Shown here one piece after another: positions 10,991 through 21,172 of a stretch of 64,000 nt of DNA; the first letter of the stretch is position 1; each line of letters begins with the position of its first letter. Below the pieces are notes generated by a model, which saw nothing but the letters and a program-made list of their open reading frames with translations, did no database searches and was not told the DNA's origin. The position numbers were made by a program, and so were the translations under genes. Where the stretch lies: positions 434,001 to 498,000 of the forward strand of contig NZ_CP094473.1 in assembly GCF_023347535.1 (NCBI RefSeq), given 5' to 3'. The stretch is from Faecalibacterium sp. HTF-F. Lineage in GTDB: Bacteria > Bacillota > Clostridia > Oscillospirales > Ruminococcaceae.

Positions 10991-11950
10991 TTACTGCATC
11001 TGGTCGAGGGTGGGGTAGCTGTCGATGGCACCGTGCTGCTGCACGCTGATGCCGCAGAACTGGTTGGAAAAGGCAAGGTATTCGCAAAGACGGGCACGGC
11101 TCAGTTTTTCCAGCTTGTTCCGCGTTACGCCGTCACGTTCCAGCTGCCACAGAAAGGAGCCGACGAAGCCGTCGCCCGCACCGGTGGTGTCCACAGCCCG
11201 GACTTTCCGGCAGGGGGTAAAGCCATGGGCGGTGCGGGTGTAGGCGTGGGCACCGCTGCTGCCGCAGGTGTAGACCACCAGCTGCACATCACCCACGAAC
11301 AGCTGCGGCAGGGCGGCTTCGATGTCCGCCGTGCCGGTGAGAAATTCCAGCTCTTCATCCGAAATTTTGAGGATGTTGGAAAGCGGCAGGAACTGCAGCA
11401 CCGTCCCGCGCAGCATGTCGCGGTCCGGCCAGAGGGGAAAGCGCAGGTTCGGGTCAAAGCTGACGATGCTGCCGGCCTCCCGGGCGGCGGAAATGGCCGC
11501 AAGGTGGGCGTAGCGCATGGGGCTGTCCACCAGCGAGACACTGCAGAAGTGCAGGGCAAAGGCATCGGCGAACCATGCCGGGTCGATCTGCTCCGGAGAA
11601 TAGAGCAGATCGGCGGAGGGTTTACGGTAGAAGCTGAAGGTGCGGCTGCCGTCCTCTTCCAGACTGACGAAGGCAAGGGCTGTACTGGCCTTGTCGGTAA
11701 AGGCCAGATGGGAGAGGTCGATGCCGCAGTCTGCCAGCTCCCGGGCGATCTTATGGCCGAAGGGGTCATCGCCCAGCTGGCTCAGAAAGGCGCTTTTGCC
11801 GCCCAGCCGGGCGAAGGCTGCGCACACATTGGCCGGTGCGCCGCCAGTGCGCGGGCTGAACGAGGGCACCTCGTCAAAAGAGCAGCCTGCTCTGGACGGG
11901 ATCATATCAATGAGTGCTTCGCCAATGGAAAACAGTGTGCTGCCGGACAT
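10991..11950 (-). CDS. PfkB-family carbohydrate kinase (fructokinase-like)
   Basis: A 319-residue ribokinase-fold sugar kinase. It carries the N-terminal signature GGAPANVCAAFARLGG and the C-terminal DTTGAGDGF, whose Asp is the catalytic base and whose glycines form the anion hole. Sequence style (GEALIDMIP at the start) fits fructokinases that phosphorylate imported fructose to fructose 6-phosphate. The neighbours do not fix the sugar. Confidence 0.88.
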   Translation of the reverse strand: MSGSTLFSIGEALIDMIPSRAGCSFDEVPSFSPRTGGAPANVCAAFARLGGKSAFLSQLGDDPFGHKIARELADCGIDLSHLAFTDKASTALAFVSLEEDGSRTFSFYRKPSADLLYSPEQIDPAWFADAFALHFCSVSLVDSPMRYAHLAAISAAREAGSIVSFDPNLRFPLWPDRDMLRGTVLQFLPLSNILKISDEELEFLTGTADIEAALPQLFVGDVQLVVYTCGSSGAHAYTRTAHGFTPCRKVRAVDTTGAGDGFVGSFLWQLERDGVTRNKLEKLSRARLCEYLAFSNQFCGISVQQHGAIDSYPTLDQMQ

Positions 11951-12087
11951 AGAGAACCTCCCAAATTAAGATGCTGGTAATAAAAGGCTTCCCCCGGCGT
12001 AGGGGATGGCTTTGTGACCGCTCCCAGTGTAAGGGCCAGAGCCCGGGCTGTCAATGCTTTTTTTGCACGGTACAGGGCGTTTTTGTG

Positions 12088-12116
12088 TTGACTTGCATTT
12101 TGGGGTGTGCTAAAAT
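12088..12116 (+). promoter_or_regulatory. Promoter of the MATE pump gene
   Basis: TTGACT (12088-12093), a 17-nt spacer and TAAAAT (12111-12116), about 40 bases before the start codon. Confidence 0.7.
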
Positions 12117-12156
12117 ATGCCGGTATGCGTAAAAAATGCCATGAAAGGGAACTTGG

Positions 12157-13455
12157 ATGAACCTGACAAAGCAATTCTTCAAATATGTATCGCAGAACAT
12201 TTTCGGTCTGCTGGGCACCTCGTGCTACATTCTGGCCGATACCTATTTTATCTCGCAGGCGGCGGGCACCGACGGCGTCACCCTGCTCAACCTCTGCCTG
12301 CCCATCTACAACTTCATCTTTGCCATTGGTGCCATGGTCGGGATTGGCGCGGCTACCCGCTACGCCATCCTCAGGGCACAGGGCGATGAACGCTGTCAGC
12401 GGTATTTTTCCAACGCCATCTTCTGCGCCTGCGCGCTCAGCGTGCCGTTTTTGCTGGCGGGCATTTTTGCACCGGGCAGCCTGCTGCGGCTGATGGGCGG
12501 CGACGCGGAGATCGTGGCGCTGGGCATTCCGTATGCCCGCATTTTCCTTATGTTCACGCCATTTTTCATGTGCAACTACATCGTGTCGGCCTTTGTGCGC
12601 AACGACGGCGACCCCTCCCTTGCCATGGTGGCTACCCTGAGCAGCAGCCTGTTCAATGTGGTGTTCGACTACATCTTTATGTTTCCCATGGGTCTGGGGC
12701 TGGCCGGTGCGGCGCTGGCCACCGCCGTGTCTCCCATCATCAGCATTTCCATCTGCAGCCGGCACTTCTTTAAAAAGGAGAACGGCGTGGAGTTCGTGCG
12801 CCGGATGCCCTCGGTGAAGCTGCTGGGGCAGAGCTGCCAGCTGGGCATTTCCGGCTTTGTGGGCGAGATGAGCTCCGGCGTTACCACCACCGTGTTCAAC
12901 CTTCTGTTGCTGGGGCTGGCGGGCAATGTGGCCGTGGCGGCCTATGGTGTGGTGGCGAACTTTGCGCTGGTGGCAACGGCCATCTTCAACGGCGTAGCAC
13001 AGGGTGCACAGCCGCTGGTGAGCGAGTGCTACGGCAAAGGCGACCGGTCCGGGACCAGAAAGCTGCTGCTCCTCGGCAGCGGCACAGCGCTGGTGCTGGC
13101 CGCTGTGCTGTACAGCGTGGTCTTTGGTGCCACCGATGCGCTGGTGGGCATATTCAACAGCGAGAACTCCGTCCGGATGGCCCAGTTTGCCCACATGGGG
13201 ATGCGGCTGTACTTCATCGGCTACTTCTTTGCCGGGTTCAACATCGTGGCGGCGGGCTACCTGAGCGCTACCGACCGCCCGGCAGAGGCGTCCATCACCT
13301 CCATCTGCCGCGGCATGGCGGCCATCGTGGTCTGCTCGCTGGTGCTGAGCCGCCTGTTCGGCATGAACGGCGTATGGGCGGCGTTCCCGGTGTCGGAGCT
13401 GCTGACGGCCCTGCTGACCCTGTTCCTGCTGCTGCGGCGAACAAAGACAGAATAA
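12157..13455 (+). CDS. MATE-family multidrug/cation exporter
   Basis: A 432-residue integral membrane protein with about twelve hydrophobic spans in two similar halves. It is expected to export cationic drugs or metabolites using a Na+ or H+ gradient. The N-terminal segment (LGTSCYILADTYFISQAAG) and the second-half repeat (G-V-A-Q-G-A-Q-P-L) are typical of clostridial MATE proteins. The ATG at 12157 is preceded by AAAGGGAACTTGG. Monocistronic from its own promoter; substrate unknown. Confidence 0.9.
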   Translation: MNLTKQFFKYVSQNIFGLLGTSCYILADTYFISQAAGTDGVTLLNLCLPIYNFIFAIGAMVGIGAATRYAILRAQGDERCQRYFSNAIFCACALSVPFLLAGIFAPGSLLRLMGGDAEIVALGIPYARIFLMFTPFFMCNYIVSAFVRNDGDPSLAMVATLSSSLFNVVFDYIFMFPMGLGLAGAALATAVSPIISISICSRHFFKKENGVEFVRRMPSVKLLGQSCQLGISGFVGEMSSGVTTTVFNLLLLGLAGNVAVAAYGVVANFALVATAIFNGVAQGAQPLVSECYGKGDRSGTRKLLLLGSGTALVLAAVLYSVVFGATDALVGIFNSENSVRMAQFAHMGMRLYFIGYFFAGFNIVAAGYLSATDRPAEASITSICRGMAAIVVCSLVLSRLFGMNGVWAAFPVSELLTALLTLFLLLRRTKTE

Positions 13456-13496
13456 GGCACGAATGCCCCACAATGTAAAAATAAGCCAGTATTTTC

Positions 13497-13525
13497 TTGA
13501 AATGGAAATAAAAAACGGGTATAAT
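13497..13525 (+). promoter_or_regulatory. Promoter of the diguanylate cyclase gene
   Basis: TTGAAA (13497-13502), a 17-nt spacer and TATAAT (13520-13525). Confidence 0.75.
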
Positions 13526-13577
13526 ACACAGAAAGGTGGATGATCGAGGAGCTTAATCATGAAATGAAGGAACTGCT

Positions 13578-14684
13578 ATGAATCCTTATTATACAGCCAA
13601 TACCATCTTTGTGGTGTTGTCCATGATGATCATGCTGACGGCGGTCAGCTTCAATACAACGCTGGATCAGCAGCGCAAGAATATCACCCGGGTCCTGTTT
13701 CTGGTCATCAGCACGGCGGCACTGTGCGAGTGGCTGGGCAATGTGCTGGACGGCGCCCCGGCAGAATCTATCGGGCTGCATAAGCTGGTAAAATATGTCG
13801 AGCTGTGCAGTGCGCCGTATCTGGGCCTTTTGTGCGGCAAAAGCCTCAGCAGCCGCGTTTTGTGGGAAAAGAGCATCAGCTGCCTGCTGGCATTCCATGT
13901 GATGCTGGAGACCGTGACCCTGTTCACAGGGCAGATCTGGTATGTGGATGCGCAGAACATCTACCACCACGGCCCGCTGTACATTGTGTACATTGCATTC
14001 TATTGCTTCAGCGCCGTATATTATCTGGTGCAGGAGCTGCAGACCTTCCGGCGCTACCAGCAGAGCGGCAGCGTTATGGTGCTGCTGGTCACGGTCTTTC
14101 TGGCCAACGGCATCGCGGTGACCCTGTACGATAACAATGTTGAGATCATCTGGCTGGTGGTGGCCATCTCGGCCATTATGCTGTACAAATTCTACGGCGA
14201 CATTTTGCAGCAGGTGGACGGCCTGACCGAGCTGGGCAACCGGTGGAGCTTTGAGGATCACCTCAAGCGGTACCGTGGTACCGGTGTGATCCTGTTTTTT
14301 GATGTGGATCACTTCAAGATGATCAACGACACCTTTGGCCACGCGGTCGGCGACAAATGCCTGTGCACGGTGGCGCAGGGCCTGCGCGAGGTGTACGGCG
14401 ACAGCGGCCGCTGCTTCCGGATGGGCGGCGACGAGTTCTGCGTGGTGCTGCGCCGGGATCTGGACAGGGTGGAACAGCTGAACGCCGAATTTGACGCATG
14501 GCACAAGGAACATATCGGGAGCGACCAGCCCGTGATGAGCATTTCCGTCGGGTGGAAAGCCTTTGACACCGGCACGGAAAGCGTGAAAGAAGCCTTCCGC
14601 CGCGCCGACGAGGCCATGTATCACGCCAAAAATGCGTGCAAAGAGGCCCACATGAAGGAAACAGATGCAGCTTCTCAGATATAA
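13578..14684 (+). CDS. Membrane diguanylate cyclase (GGDEF)
   Basis: A 368-residue protein with an N-terminal membrane half of about six hydrophobic spans (residues ~5-215) and a C-terminal GGDEF domain (~220-360) carrying an intact RMGGDEF active-site motif. It is predicted to make cyclic di-GMP from two GTP in response to a membrane or extracellular cue. An RxxD inhibitory site is not obvious. The ORF runs convergently into the AraC gene, overlapping by 10 bases. Confidence 0.9.
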   Translation: MNPYYTANTIFVVLSMMIMLTAVSFNTTLDQQRKNITRVLFLVISTAALCEWLGNVLDGAPAESIGLHKLVKYVELCSAPYLGLLCGKSLSSRVLWEKSISCLLAFHVMLETVTLFTGQIWYVDAQNIYHHGPLYIVYIAFYCFSAVYYLVQELQTFRRYQQSGSVMVLLVTVFLANGIAVTLYDNNVEIIWLVVAISAIMLYKFYGDILQQVDGLTELGNRWSFEDHLKRYRGTGVILFFDVDHFKMINDTFGHAVGDKCLCTVAQGLREVYGDSGRCFRMGGDEFCVVLRRDLDRVEQLNAEFDAWHKEHIGSDQPVMSISVGWKAFDTGTESVKEAFRRADEAMYHAKNACKEAHMKETDAASQI

Positions 14685-15520
14685 AGCTCCTGCTCGCGCA
14701 GGGATTCTTCCGGGGAAAGCCCGGACTGCGCGGCATGACCGGCCATTGCCCGCCACTGTGCGGGAGATTGGCCGGTTTCTTTTTTGAACACGCGGCACAG
14801 GTAGTTGGCCCCGGAAAAGCCGCACAGGCTGGCGACCACGTCCAGCGTGTATTCCCGGTGGAGCAGCAGCCGCTGGGCGGCCTCGATGCGCACGGTGGTC
14901 AGATACCGGCCCGGCGGCACCCCGATGGCAGCGGTAAAGGTGCGCACCAGATGGCTCTTGGACACGCCCAGCCGCTCGCTCAGCTCTTCCACGCCGTACA
15001 GGCCCGCGTAGTTGGCGCGGATGTCCTCGATGGCGGCCTGTACCAGCGGCGGCAGGGCAGGGGCGGCGCTGTCGGCGTCAGAAAGCTCACACAGCAGCGC
15101 GTAGGCCAGCTGGCTGCGCGCCCGGCTGTGGGAGGATTTTTCCTCGGCCAGACGGCCCATCAGCTCGGCGGCAGCAGGGCAGGAGCCGCCCTTGGCAAGG
15201 AAGGGCAGTTCCCGCAGCCCGGTGAGAAACTGAGAAGCGGCCTGCCCGGTGAGCTGGACGCAGAGCAGGTGACAGGTGCTTTCCGGCACGAGAGACAGCG
15301 GCGCGCGGCTCAGGATCAGGTGCCCGGCGGGCACCGACTGCGGCGGCAGGATCAGCGCGGCCCCCGCCGGCGAGGGCCCGGCCCCGGGGACGGAGGCGGT
15401 GCATTTGCCGCTGGACACAAGGCAGACCCACAGCCCTTCGCCCGACAGGGTGAGGGGCGCGGAAAGCTGGAGATCCTGCACCGAAGAGGGCGCGGCGACA
15501 ACGTTCCAGTCAAACAGCAA
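14675..15520 (-). CDS. AraC-family transcriptional regulator
   Basis: A 281-residue regulator starting at TTG 15520, which follows GAGGTG by about eight bases. The N-terminal ~160 residues form a sensor domain. The C-terminal part has two helix-turn-helix units (YGVEELSERLGVSKSHLVRT and DVVASLCGFSGANYLCRVF). It is divergent from the sugar-ABC ATPase gene, so a role in carbohydrate control is plausible but unproven. Confidence 0.85.
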   Translation of the reverse strand: MLFDWNVVAAPSSVQDLQLSAPLTLSGEGLWVCLVSSGKCTASVPGAGPSPAGAALILPPQSVPAGHLILSRAPLSLVPESTCHLLCVQLTGQAASQFLTGLRELPFLAKGGSCPAAAELMGRLAEEKSSHSRARSQLAYALLCELSDADSAAPALPPLVQAAIEDIRANYAGLYGVEELSERLGVSKSHLVRTFTAAIGVPPGRYLTTVRIEAAQRLLLHREYTLDVVASLCGFSGANYLCRVFKKETGQSPAQWRAMAGHAAQSGLSPEESLREQELYI

Positions 15521-15645
15521 TATCTGACACCTCTAATCAATAAAATGCTATTTTATATCACAAAATTATCTGCTATTATAGTACCAACGAAACAACACGC
15601 CGTCAAGTGCGTGAAATACAAAATATCAAACGGAGGATAACGCTT

Positions 15646-16761
15646 ATGGCTTCCATCAGCTGCCAGCACATCTACAAGATCTACCCGGGCGCAACTGCCC
15701 CGTCCGTTACCGACTTCAACCTGGAGATCCAGGATAAGGAGTTCATCATCTTCGTCGGCCCCTCTGGCTGCGGCAAGTCCACCACCCTGCGTATGATCGC
15801 CGGTCTGGAGGAGATCTCCAAGGGCGAAATGTACATCGGCGGCCGTCTGATCAACGACGTTCCCCCGAAGGATCGTGATATCGCCATGGTGTTCCAGAGC
15901 TACGCTCTGTACCCCCACATGACCGTTTACAAGAACATCGCTTTCGGTCTGGAGCTGCGCAAGACCCCGAAGGACGAGATCGACAAGCGCGTGCACGAGG
16001 CTGCCAAGATCCTGGAGATCGAGCACCTGCTGGACCGCAAGCCCAAGGCTCTGTCCGGTGGTCAGCGTCAGCGTGTTGCTCTGGGCCGTGCAATGGTTCG
16101 TAACCCGGCAGTCTTCCTGCTGGACGAGCCCCTGTCCAACCTGGATGCCAAGCTGCGTACCTCCATGCGCACCGAGATCATCAAGCTGCACAAGAAGCTG
16201 GCTACCACCTTCATCTACGTTACCCACGACCAGACCGAGGCTATGACCATGGGCGACCGTATCGTTGTTATGAAGGACGGCATCATCCAGCAGGTCGATA
16301 CCCCGCAGAACCTGTACGATATGCCCTGCAACATGTTCGTTGCTGGCTTCATCGGCAGCCCCCAGATGAACTTCCTGGACGGCACCCTGATCAAGAAGGG
16401 CGACCTGTACGGTGTTGACCTGGGCGGCGACGTGATCCCCCTGCCCAAGGAGAAGACCGCAGACGGCAAGCTGGATGCTTACGTCGGCAAGAAGATCAAG
16501 ATGGGCATCCGTCCCGAGGATATCGACGACGAGCCCGAGTTTATGGCAAAGCACGCTGACTGCCAGCTGGATACTCAGGTGGACGTCTCCGAAATGATGG
16601 GCGCTGAGATCTACCTGTATCTGGAGTACAAGGGCAACAAGATGACCGCTCGTGTGGCTCCCACCTCCAAGGCTCGCAACGGAGACACCGTCCGCGTTGC
16701 ATTCGATCCCCACAAGGTCCACCTGTTCGACGTCGAGACCGAGCTGACCATCCTGAACTAA
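15646..16761 (+). CDS. Solo sugar-ABC transporter ATPase (MsmX/UgpC type)
   Basis: A 371-residue ATP-binding subunit. Walker [10 protein letters not shown] is near residue 38, with the Q-loop [10 protein letters not shown], signature [14 protein letters not shown] near 133, Walker B VFLLDEP near 155, and a C-terminal regulatory OB-type domain. No permease or binding protein is adjacent, so it probably energises several sugar importers encoded elsewhere, as MsmX does in Bacillus. The ATG at 15646 follows GGAGG. Its codons (GCT, GTT, CGT) look more biased than the neighbours', which fits high expression. Confidence 0.92.
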   Translation: MASISCQHIYKIYPGATAPSVTDFNLEIQDKEFIIFVGPSGCGKSTTLRMIAGLEEISKGEMYIGGRLINDVPPKDRDIAMVFQSYALYPHMTVYKNIAFGLELRKTPKDEIDKRVHEAAKILEIEHLLDRKPKALSGGQRQRVALGRAMVRNPAVFLLDEPLSNLDAKLRTSMRTEIIKLHKKLATTFIYVTHDQTEAMTMGDRIVVMKDGIIQQVDTPQNLYDMPCNMFVAGFIGSPQMNFLDGTLIKKGDLYGVDLGGDVIPLPKEKTADGKLDAYVGKKIKMGIRPEDIDDEPEFMAKHADCQLDTQVDVSEMMGAEIYLYLEYKGNKMTARVAPTSKARNGDTVRVAFDPHKVHLFDVETELTILN

Positions 16762-16805
16762 ACATTTTAGCGACGATCATTTTTGATCCTCCTATCATAA
16801 GAGAA

Positions 16806-16840
16806 ACCGCCGAAGGAAAGAAACCTTCGGCGGTTTTTCG
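16806..16840 (+). terminator. Terminator of the ABC ATPase gene
   Basis: Stem AACCGCCGAAGG / CCTTCGGCGGTT followed by TTTCG. Confidence 0.85.
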
Positions 16841-16846
16841 TTTGGG

Positions 16847-17103
16847 GACCCTCTCAGTCATCGCTGCGCGATGCCAGATTCCCCCTTTTGTCACCTGCGG
16901 TGACATCTTCCCCCGGCCGGGGGAAGTCTTTCCTATCAGGGGGGAGCTTAACTCCCTCAGTCAAAACCTGACGGTTTTGCCAGCTCCCTCTGGGAGGGAG
17001 CCTTTGGCATGGCGGCAAAGTTTCAGACTGAAGCGCAAAGCTTGCAATCTCGTTAAAAGCTCCCCCTTCGGGGGAGCTGGCGCGTAAGCGCCTGAGAGGG
17101 TTC
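16847..17103. repeat. Dispersed MITE-like repeat, copy 2 (longest)
   Basis: About 257 bp with terminal inverted repeats ACCCTCTCAG (16848 on) and CTGAGAGGGT (to about 17101). Internal fold-back blocks include CTGCGCGATGCCAG, TTCCCCCGGCCGGGGGAA and AGCTCCCCCTTCGGGGGAGCT. It shares ends and blocks with 858-994 and 39886-40060. The inserted position is directly after a terminator. Confidence 0.85.
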
Positions 17104-17178
17104 GCCCTACCCGTGAAAATGGGCTCCCGGAACATCTGCCGACGCTCCGGGAGCCCAAACTATAAACTATTTTTTTCA

Positions 17179-18069
17179 TCATTTTGCCTGGGTATCTTCC
17201 AGCACCAGCTCGATAAAAGCCTTCATCTGAGGGGTGAGCCATTTGTCCCGGTGGTAGAACAGCTGGCGGTGCATCTCCACGGCACAGTCCGGCACGCTCA
17301 GCCGGGCAAGGTGCCCTGCGGCCAGCGCCGGACGCACGATGTACTCCGGCAAAAAGGAAAGCCCCATGCCCTGCTCCACCATCTGGCACAGCAGGGCGGC
17401 GCTGCCCAGCTCCAGATACGGGTGCACGGCAAGCCCGCGGGCCGCAAGGCACTGGTCCAGCGCGTCCCGGTAGCTCATGCCCCGCTCGGTGAGCAGAAAC
17501 TCCTGCTGCGTCAGCTCTTCCAGCGAGACCTCTGCCTGCCCGGCCAGCGGATGGCCGGAGGGCGCGATGAAGCACACCGGTTCCGGCACGTCGGCGGCAA
17601 GAACGAGGTTCGGCTGCAAAAGGGGCTGATCCAGCGTGTAGGCCAGATCGACCTGATTGGTGCCCAGCATCTGCAGCATCCCGTCTGCCGTGGTGGTGCA
17701 CAGCACCAGCTCCACCTGCGGGCACAGGGCATGGTAGCGCTTGAGCAGCCCGGGCAGAAAGGTGGAGCAGACTGAATCCGCCAGCGCGATGCGCAGGCTG
17801 CCGCTGATCTGCTTTGCGGGCTGCAGCGCGGCCTGTGCCTGCTGGGCCGTGGCAAGCAGGGTGCGGGCGTAGCCCAGAAAGGTCTGGCCTGCATCGGTGA
17901 GCCGCACCGTCTTGCCCACCCGGTCGAACAGCGGGGCCCCCAGCTCGGCCTCCAGCTGGGCGATCTGGGAGGATACCGCAGACTGGGAATAGCCCAGATG
18001 CCGGGCCGTGCGGGAAAAGCTGTGCAGTTCTGCAATGTGCAAAAAGGTGTTGATGTTCCGCAGTTCCAT
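17179..18069 (-). CDS. LysR-family transcriptional regulator
   Basis: A 296-residue regulator. The N-terminal winged HTH (ARHLGYSQSAVSSQIAQLE, residues ~18-37) is followed by a periplasmic-binding-fold effector domain. It ends near copy 2 of the MITE. Twelve bases separate its start from the stop of trmO upstream, so it may be co-transcribed. Target unknown. Confidence 0.9.
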   Translation of the reverse strand: MELRNINTFLHIAELHSFSRTARHLGYSQSAVSSQIAQLEAELGAPLFDRVGKTVRLTDAGQTFLGYARTLLATAQQAQAALQPAKQISGSLRIALADSVCSTFLPGLLKRYHALCPQVELVLCTTTADGMLQMLGTNQVDLAYTLDQPLLQPNLVLAADVPEPVCFIAPSGHPLAGQAEVSLEELTQQEFLLTERGMSYRDALDQCLAARGLAVHPYLELGSAALLCQMVEQGMGLSFLPEYIVRPALAAGHLARLSVPDCAVEMHRQLFYHRDKWLTPQMKAFIELVLEDTQAK

Positions 18070-18081
18070 AGACAGGCCCCC

Positions 18082-18780
18082 TCAACGGCGGCAGACGCCG
18101 GTCACGGTCAGAAGCTCCCCGTCCACGGTGAAGTGGACTTCCAGCGGGCCGAACTCCATGCCGTACACCCGCTGCGGGTCGTGCTGGTAGGAGGGGCGCG
18201 GGTCGTTTGCCAGTACACCGGTCAGGGCGGCGCGGTCGGCCTGCGGCACCTGTTCCAGCAGCTCCGGCGGGAACGCTACCTGCAGATGGTGGGACTGAGT
18301 CTGCCCCGTGAAACCCTCGGCGGCGTCCGGGTGGCAGTCGGCATAGGGGATATAAGGCTTGATGTCGTAGATGGGGGTGCCGTCCATCAGGTCGGCCCCG
18401 CGTACGATGAGCACCGGGCCCACGTCCGGCCGGTGCTCAATGGCTTCCAGCCGCACGCTGGAAAGGCCCAGCGGGTTAGGCCGGAAGGGCGACCGGGTGG
18501 CGAACACGCCCATGCGGGTGTTGCCGCCCAGACGGGGCGGGCGCACGGTGGGAGACCAGCTGTCCCGCACTGCACCGGAAAACTGCCACACCAGCCAGAT
18601 GTGGCTGAAATCTTCCAGCCCGCGCACCGCGTCGACGCTGCGGTATTCCGGTGTGAACACCACCTCGCCGCGCAGCTCCTCTACAAGGCCGCTCTGGCGT
18701 GGGATGCCGAACTTGGTGGGAAAGGCCGTGTGGATATGTGCAATGACCTTCAGGGTCATCTCTTCGGGTGCAGTTGGCAT
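18082..18780 (-). CDS. trmO: tRNA N6-threonylcarbamoyladenosine methyltransferase TrmO
   Basis: A 232-residue protein of the TsaA/TrmO (UPF0066) family, which methylates t6A37 in tRNA with S-adenosylmethionine. Characteristic parts are FPTKFGIPRQSGLVEELRG, VRGLEDFSHIWLVWQF and the RSPFRPNPLGLSSVRL segment. A downstream ATG at codon 8 (MTLKVIAHI) is an equally good start. It forms a short minus-strand cluster with the small gene at 18793-19011 and the LysR gene. Confidence 0.88.
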   Translation of the reverse strand: MPTAPEEMTLKVIAHIHTAFPTKFGIPRQSGLVEELRGEVVFTPEYRSVDAVRGLEDFSHIWLVWQFSGAVRDSWSPTVRPPRLGGNTRMGVFATRSPFRPNPLGLSSVRLEAIEHRPDVGPVLIVRGADLMDGTPIYDIKPYIPYADCHPDAAEGFTGQTQSHHLQVAFPPELLEQVPQADRAALTGVLANDPRPSYQHDPQRVYGMEFGPLEVHFTVDGELLTVTGVCRR

Positions 18781-18792
18781 GGCGAACTCCTT

Positions 18793-19011
18793 TTAATAGA
18801 TCTTTTTCAGGGGGCATTCCGGCGGGATGCCGTACTGTGCCCGGAATGCGTCCAGTTCCTGAGGCGTGCGAATGAGCTGAACGTCCTCAAAATGGCCATC
18901 CGGGGAGATGAAACCGGCCACCTGCTCCCCGGTGCAGATGCTGCACCGCAGTGCGGGCTGCTGGGTGGCGGGGTCGTAAGAATGGGCAGGCTTTTTGCGG
19001 GAGAAAAACAT
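18793..19011 (-). CDS. Small conserved hypothetical protein with CxxC
   Basis: A 72-residue soluble protein beginning MFFSRKKPAHS, with a C-S-I-C pair followed by TGEQVAGF and a C-terminal LDAFRAQYG helix. Similar short proteins are common in Clostridia without a known function. The pair of cysteines suggests metal binding or a redox role. It lies 12 bases upstream of trmO on the same strand. Confidence 0.65.
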   Translation of the reverse strand: MFFSRKKPAHSYDPATQQPALRCSICTGEQVAGFISPDGHFEDVQLIRTPQELDAFRAQYGIPPECPLKKIY

Positions 19012-19059
19012 GAGAAGCCTCCTTCTTTTATGAAACGTGCCTGAAAGACTGCAGGCGGC

Positions 19060-19677
19060 TCACAGCCCCCGGCAGAGGCCGACGGCCCGGCCCTCGATGT
19101 GCAGTTCTTCCAGCTGCGGGCCGGTGTAGACCATCGGCGGGCAGACGGCAGCGTTGTCGGCAATGAGCATCACGGTGCTCCCCTGACGATGGAAGTGCTT
19201 GAGGGTGGCCTCGCTGCCGATGCGCACCGCTGCGATCTGGCCCTGCTCCACCTCCGGCTGGCAGCGGATGCATACGATATCCCCATCGCAGATGGTGGGA
19301 GACATGCTGTTGCCGTGGCAGGTCAGGGCAAAGTCGGCGCGCCACGCGGCGGGAACACCGATATAGCGTTCAACGTTCTGTTCTGCGGTGATGGGCGTGC
19401 CGCAGGCGATGGAGCCGATCAGCGGGACCCGCACCATGGCAGGCAGCGGCTCAAAACCCGGCGGCGGACAGGGGGCATCCAGCCCCAGCAGGTAGGCGGG
19501 AGTGGTCTCCAGCGCGGCAGCAAGCTCCTCGAGCTTGGCCTGCGGCAGGTCGTTGACGCCCTTTTCCAGCTTTGTGATGGAGGATTTGGAACGGTAGCCC
19601 ATGCGCTGGGCAAGCTCCTCCTGCGAGAGGCCCAGCTCTTTGCGGCGCAGGCGCAGGCGGGTGGATAATTCAGACAT
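19060..19677 (-). CDS. XRE-family repressor with S24 (LexA/CI-like) peptidase domain
   Basis: A 205-residue phage-CI-like repressor. An N-terminal HTH (LGLSQEELAQRMGYRSKSS, residues ~14-32) is joined to a C-terminal S24 autoprotease with the serine in GNSMSPTICDGD and the lysine near RIGSEATLKHF. Such proteins cleave themselves after RecA activation and release SOS or prophage genes. ATG 19677 was chosen over a longer frame that crosses the promoter region. It is divergent from the small HTH gene at 19872. Confidence 0.88.
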   Translation of the reverse strand: MSELSTRLRLRRKELGLSQEELAQRMGYRSKSSITKLEKGVNDLPQAKLEELAAALETTPAYLLGLDAPCPPPGFEPLPAMVRVPLIGSIACGTPITAEQNVERYIGVPAAWRADFALTCHGNSMSPTICDGDIVCIRCQPEVEQGQIAAVRIGSEATLKHFHRQGSTVMLIADNAAVCPPMVYTGPQLEELHIEGRAVGLCRGL

Positions 19678-19791
19678 GGAAAACCTCTCTTGTAAACGTA
19701 TGGTTGTTTGTTGAAGTGAAGGTCTGCTGCCCTCAGTATACCAGATAATTGCATTAAAATCAACTTTTTTCGGTGGATTTGGAAAAATGTG

Positions 19792-19820
19792 TTGACAATA
19801 AATCAATACAGGAATATACT
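19792..19820 (+). promoter_or_regulatory. Consensus promoter of the Cro-side operon
   Basis: TTGACA (19792-19797), a 17-nt spacer and TATACT (19815-19820) in the divergent region between the S24 repressor and the 19872 gene. It is the likely target of the repressor. Confidence 0.75.
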
Positions 19821-19871
19821 ACAACCAAAGATTGTTACCCGCCGATGCAAATACAAAAAGGAGAGAGGAAC

Positions 19872-20442
<571 letters not shown>

Positions 20443-20576
20443 AGAATACGAATGCCCCCGGAGCATGCCAGCAGGCAGCATCCGAGGGCATTTTAAGTTG
20501 AGATACCGGTTCCATGCGCAGGGCGCACCGCCGGAACGGCTTTTTGCCTTGACGCGCCCTGCTTGCGAAATGGATT

Positions 20577-20744
20577 TCAGTGCTTTTTGCCGTGGTCCGG
20601 GTTTTCGCAGCGGCTGTGACAGGATGCACAGTTGCCGCCGCAGCCTTCGCCCTTCCAGCCGCCCTGCTTGGAGATCCATACAACGGCCAGTGCAAACAGG
20701 ATGACCAGAACGATCAGCGTGATGATTCCACGAAGTGTCAACAT
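20577..20744 (-). CDS. FeoB-associated Cys-rich membrane protein
   Basis: A 55-residue protein: one N-terminal transmembrane helix (ITLIVLVILFALAVVWIS) followed by a short Cys-rich tail (GCGGNCASCHSRC) and a His-rich end. This is the usual form of the small protein found with ferrous-iron permease FeoB, although no feoB is present in the window. The start follows AAAAGAGGT on the minus strand. Confidence 0.75.
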   Translation of the reverse strand: MLTLRGIITLIVLVILFALAVVWISKQGGWKGEGCGGNCASCHSRCENPDHGKKH

Positions 20745-20857
20745 TTTTTCGTACCTCTTTTCCGGAAGGAAAGGTTTCCGAATCCAGTATACACGATTTT
20801 GCCCCGAAGGGCAACGGAAAGTAAAAAGAAAAAGTGTGATTTTTTTAAAATTAGGGC

Positions 20858-20886
20858 TTGCATTTTGGCAAAGGCCGTGCTATAAT
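20858..20886 (+). promoter_or_regulatory. Promoter of tRNA-Val
   Basis: TTGCAT (20858-20863), a 17-nt spacer and TATAAT (20881-20886), 38 bases before the tRNA. Confidence 0.8.
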
Positions 20887-20923
20887 AATCACGTTCCAGT
20901 TCGGAGCGCACGAAACAAAATAT

Positions 20924-21000
20924 GGAGGATTAGCTCAGCTGGTTAGAGCACCTGCATCACACGCAGGGGGTCTGGGGTTCGAGTCCCTAATTCTCCACCA
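20924..21000 (+). tRNA. tRNA-Val (anticodon CAC)
   Basis: A 77-nt cloverleaf including an encoded CCA end. Acceptor GGAGGAT pairs with ATTCTCC (one G-U). The anticodon loop is ATCACAC, anticodon CAC. The T-arm is TGGGG-TTCGAGT-CCCTA. Its 3' end is copied at 24006-24035 and, inverted, at 24105-24123, marking it as an integration site. Confidence 0.95.
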
Positions 21001-21005
21001 AACGT

Positions 21006-21037
21006 AGGTCACTGGTATTTGTCCAGTGGCCTTTTCG
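21006..21037 (+). terminator. Hairpin terminator after tRNA-Val
   Basis: GGTCACTGG ... CCAGTGGCC followed by TTTTCGTTTT. Confidence 0.7.
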
Positions 21038-21172
21038 TTTTATTCACGAATTTAGGCAGCAAAGGAAGTTAAGCGTAAAAAACAGGTGACCGCCAGCCAT
21101 CTGATTTAACATGTAGGAAATATATAACGCTTCGTTCAACAAGTGTATATAAATGAAGGATAGCGATGCCAT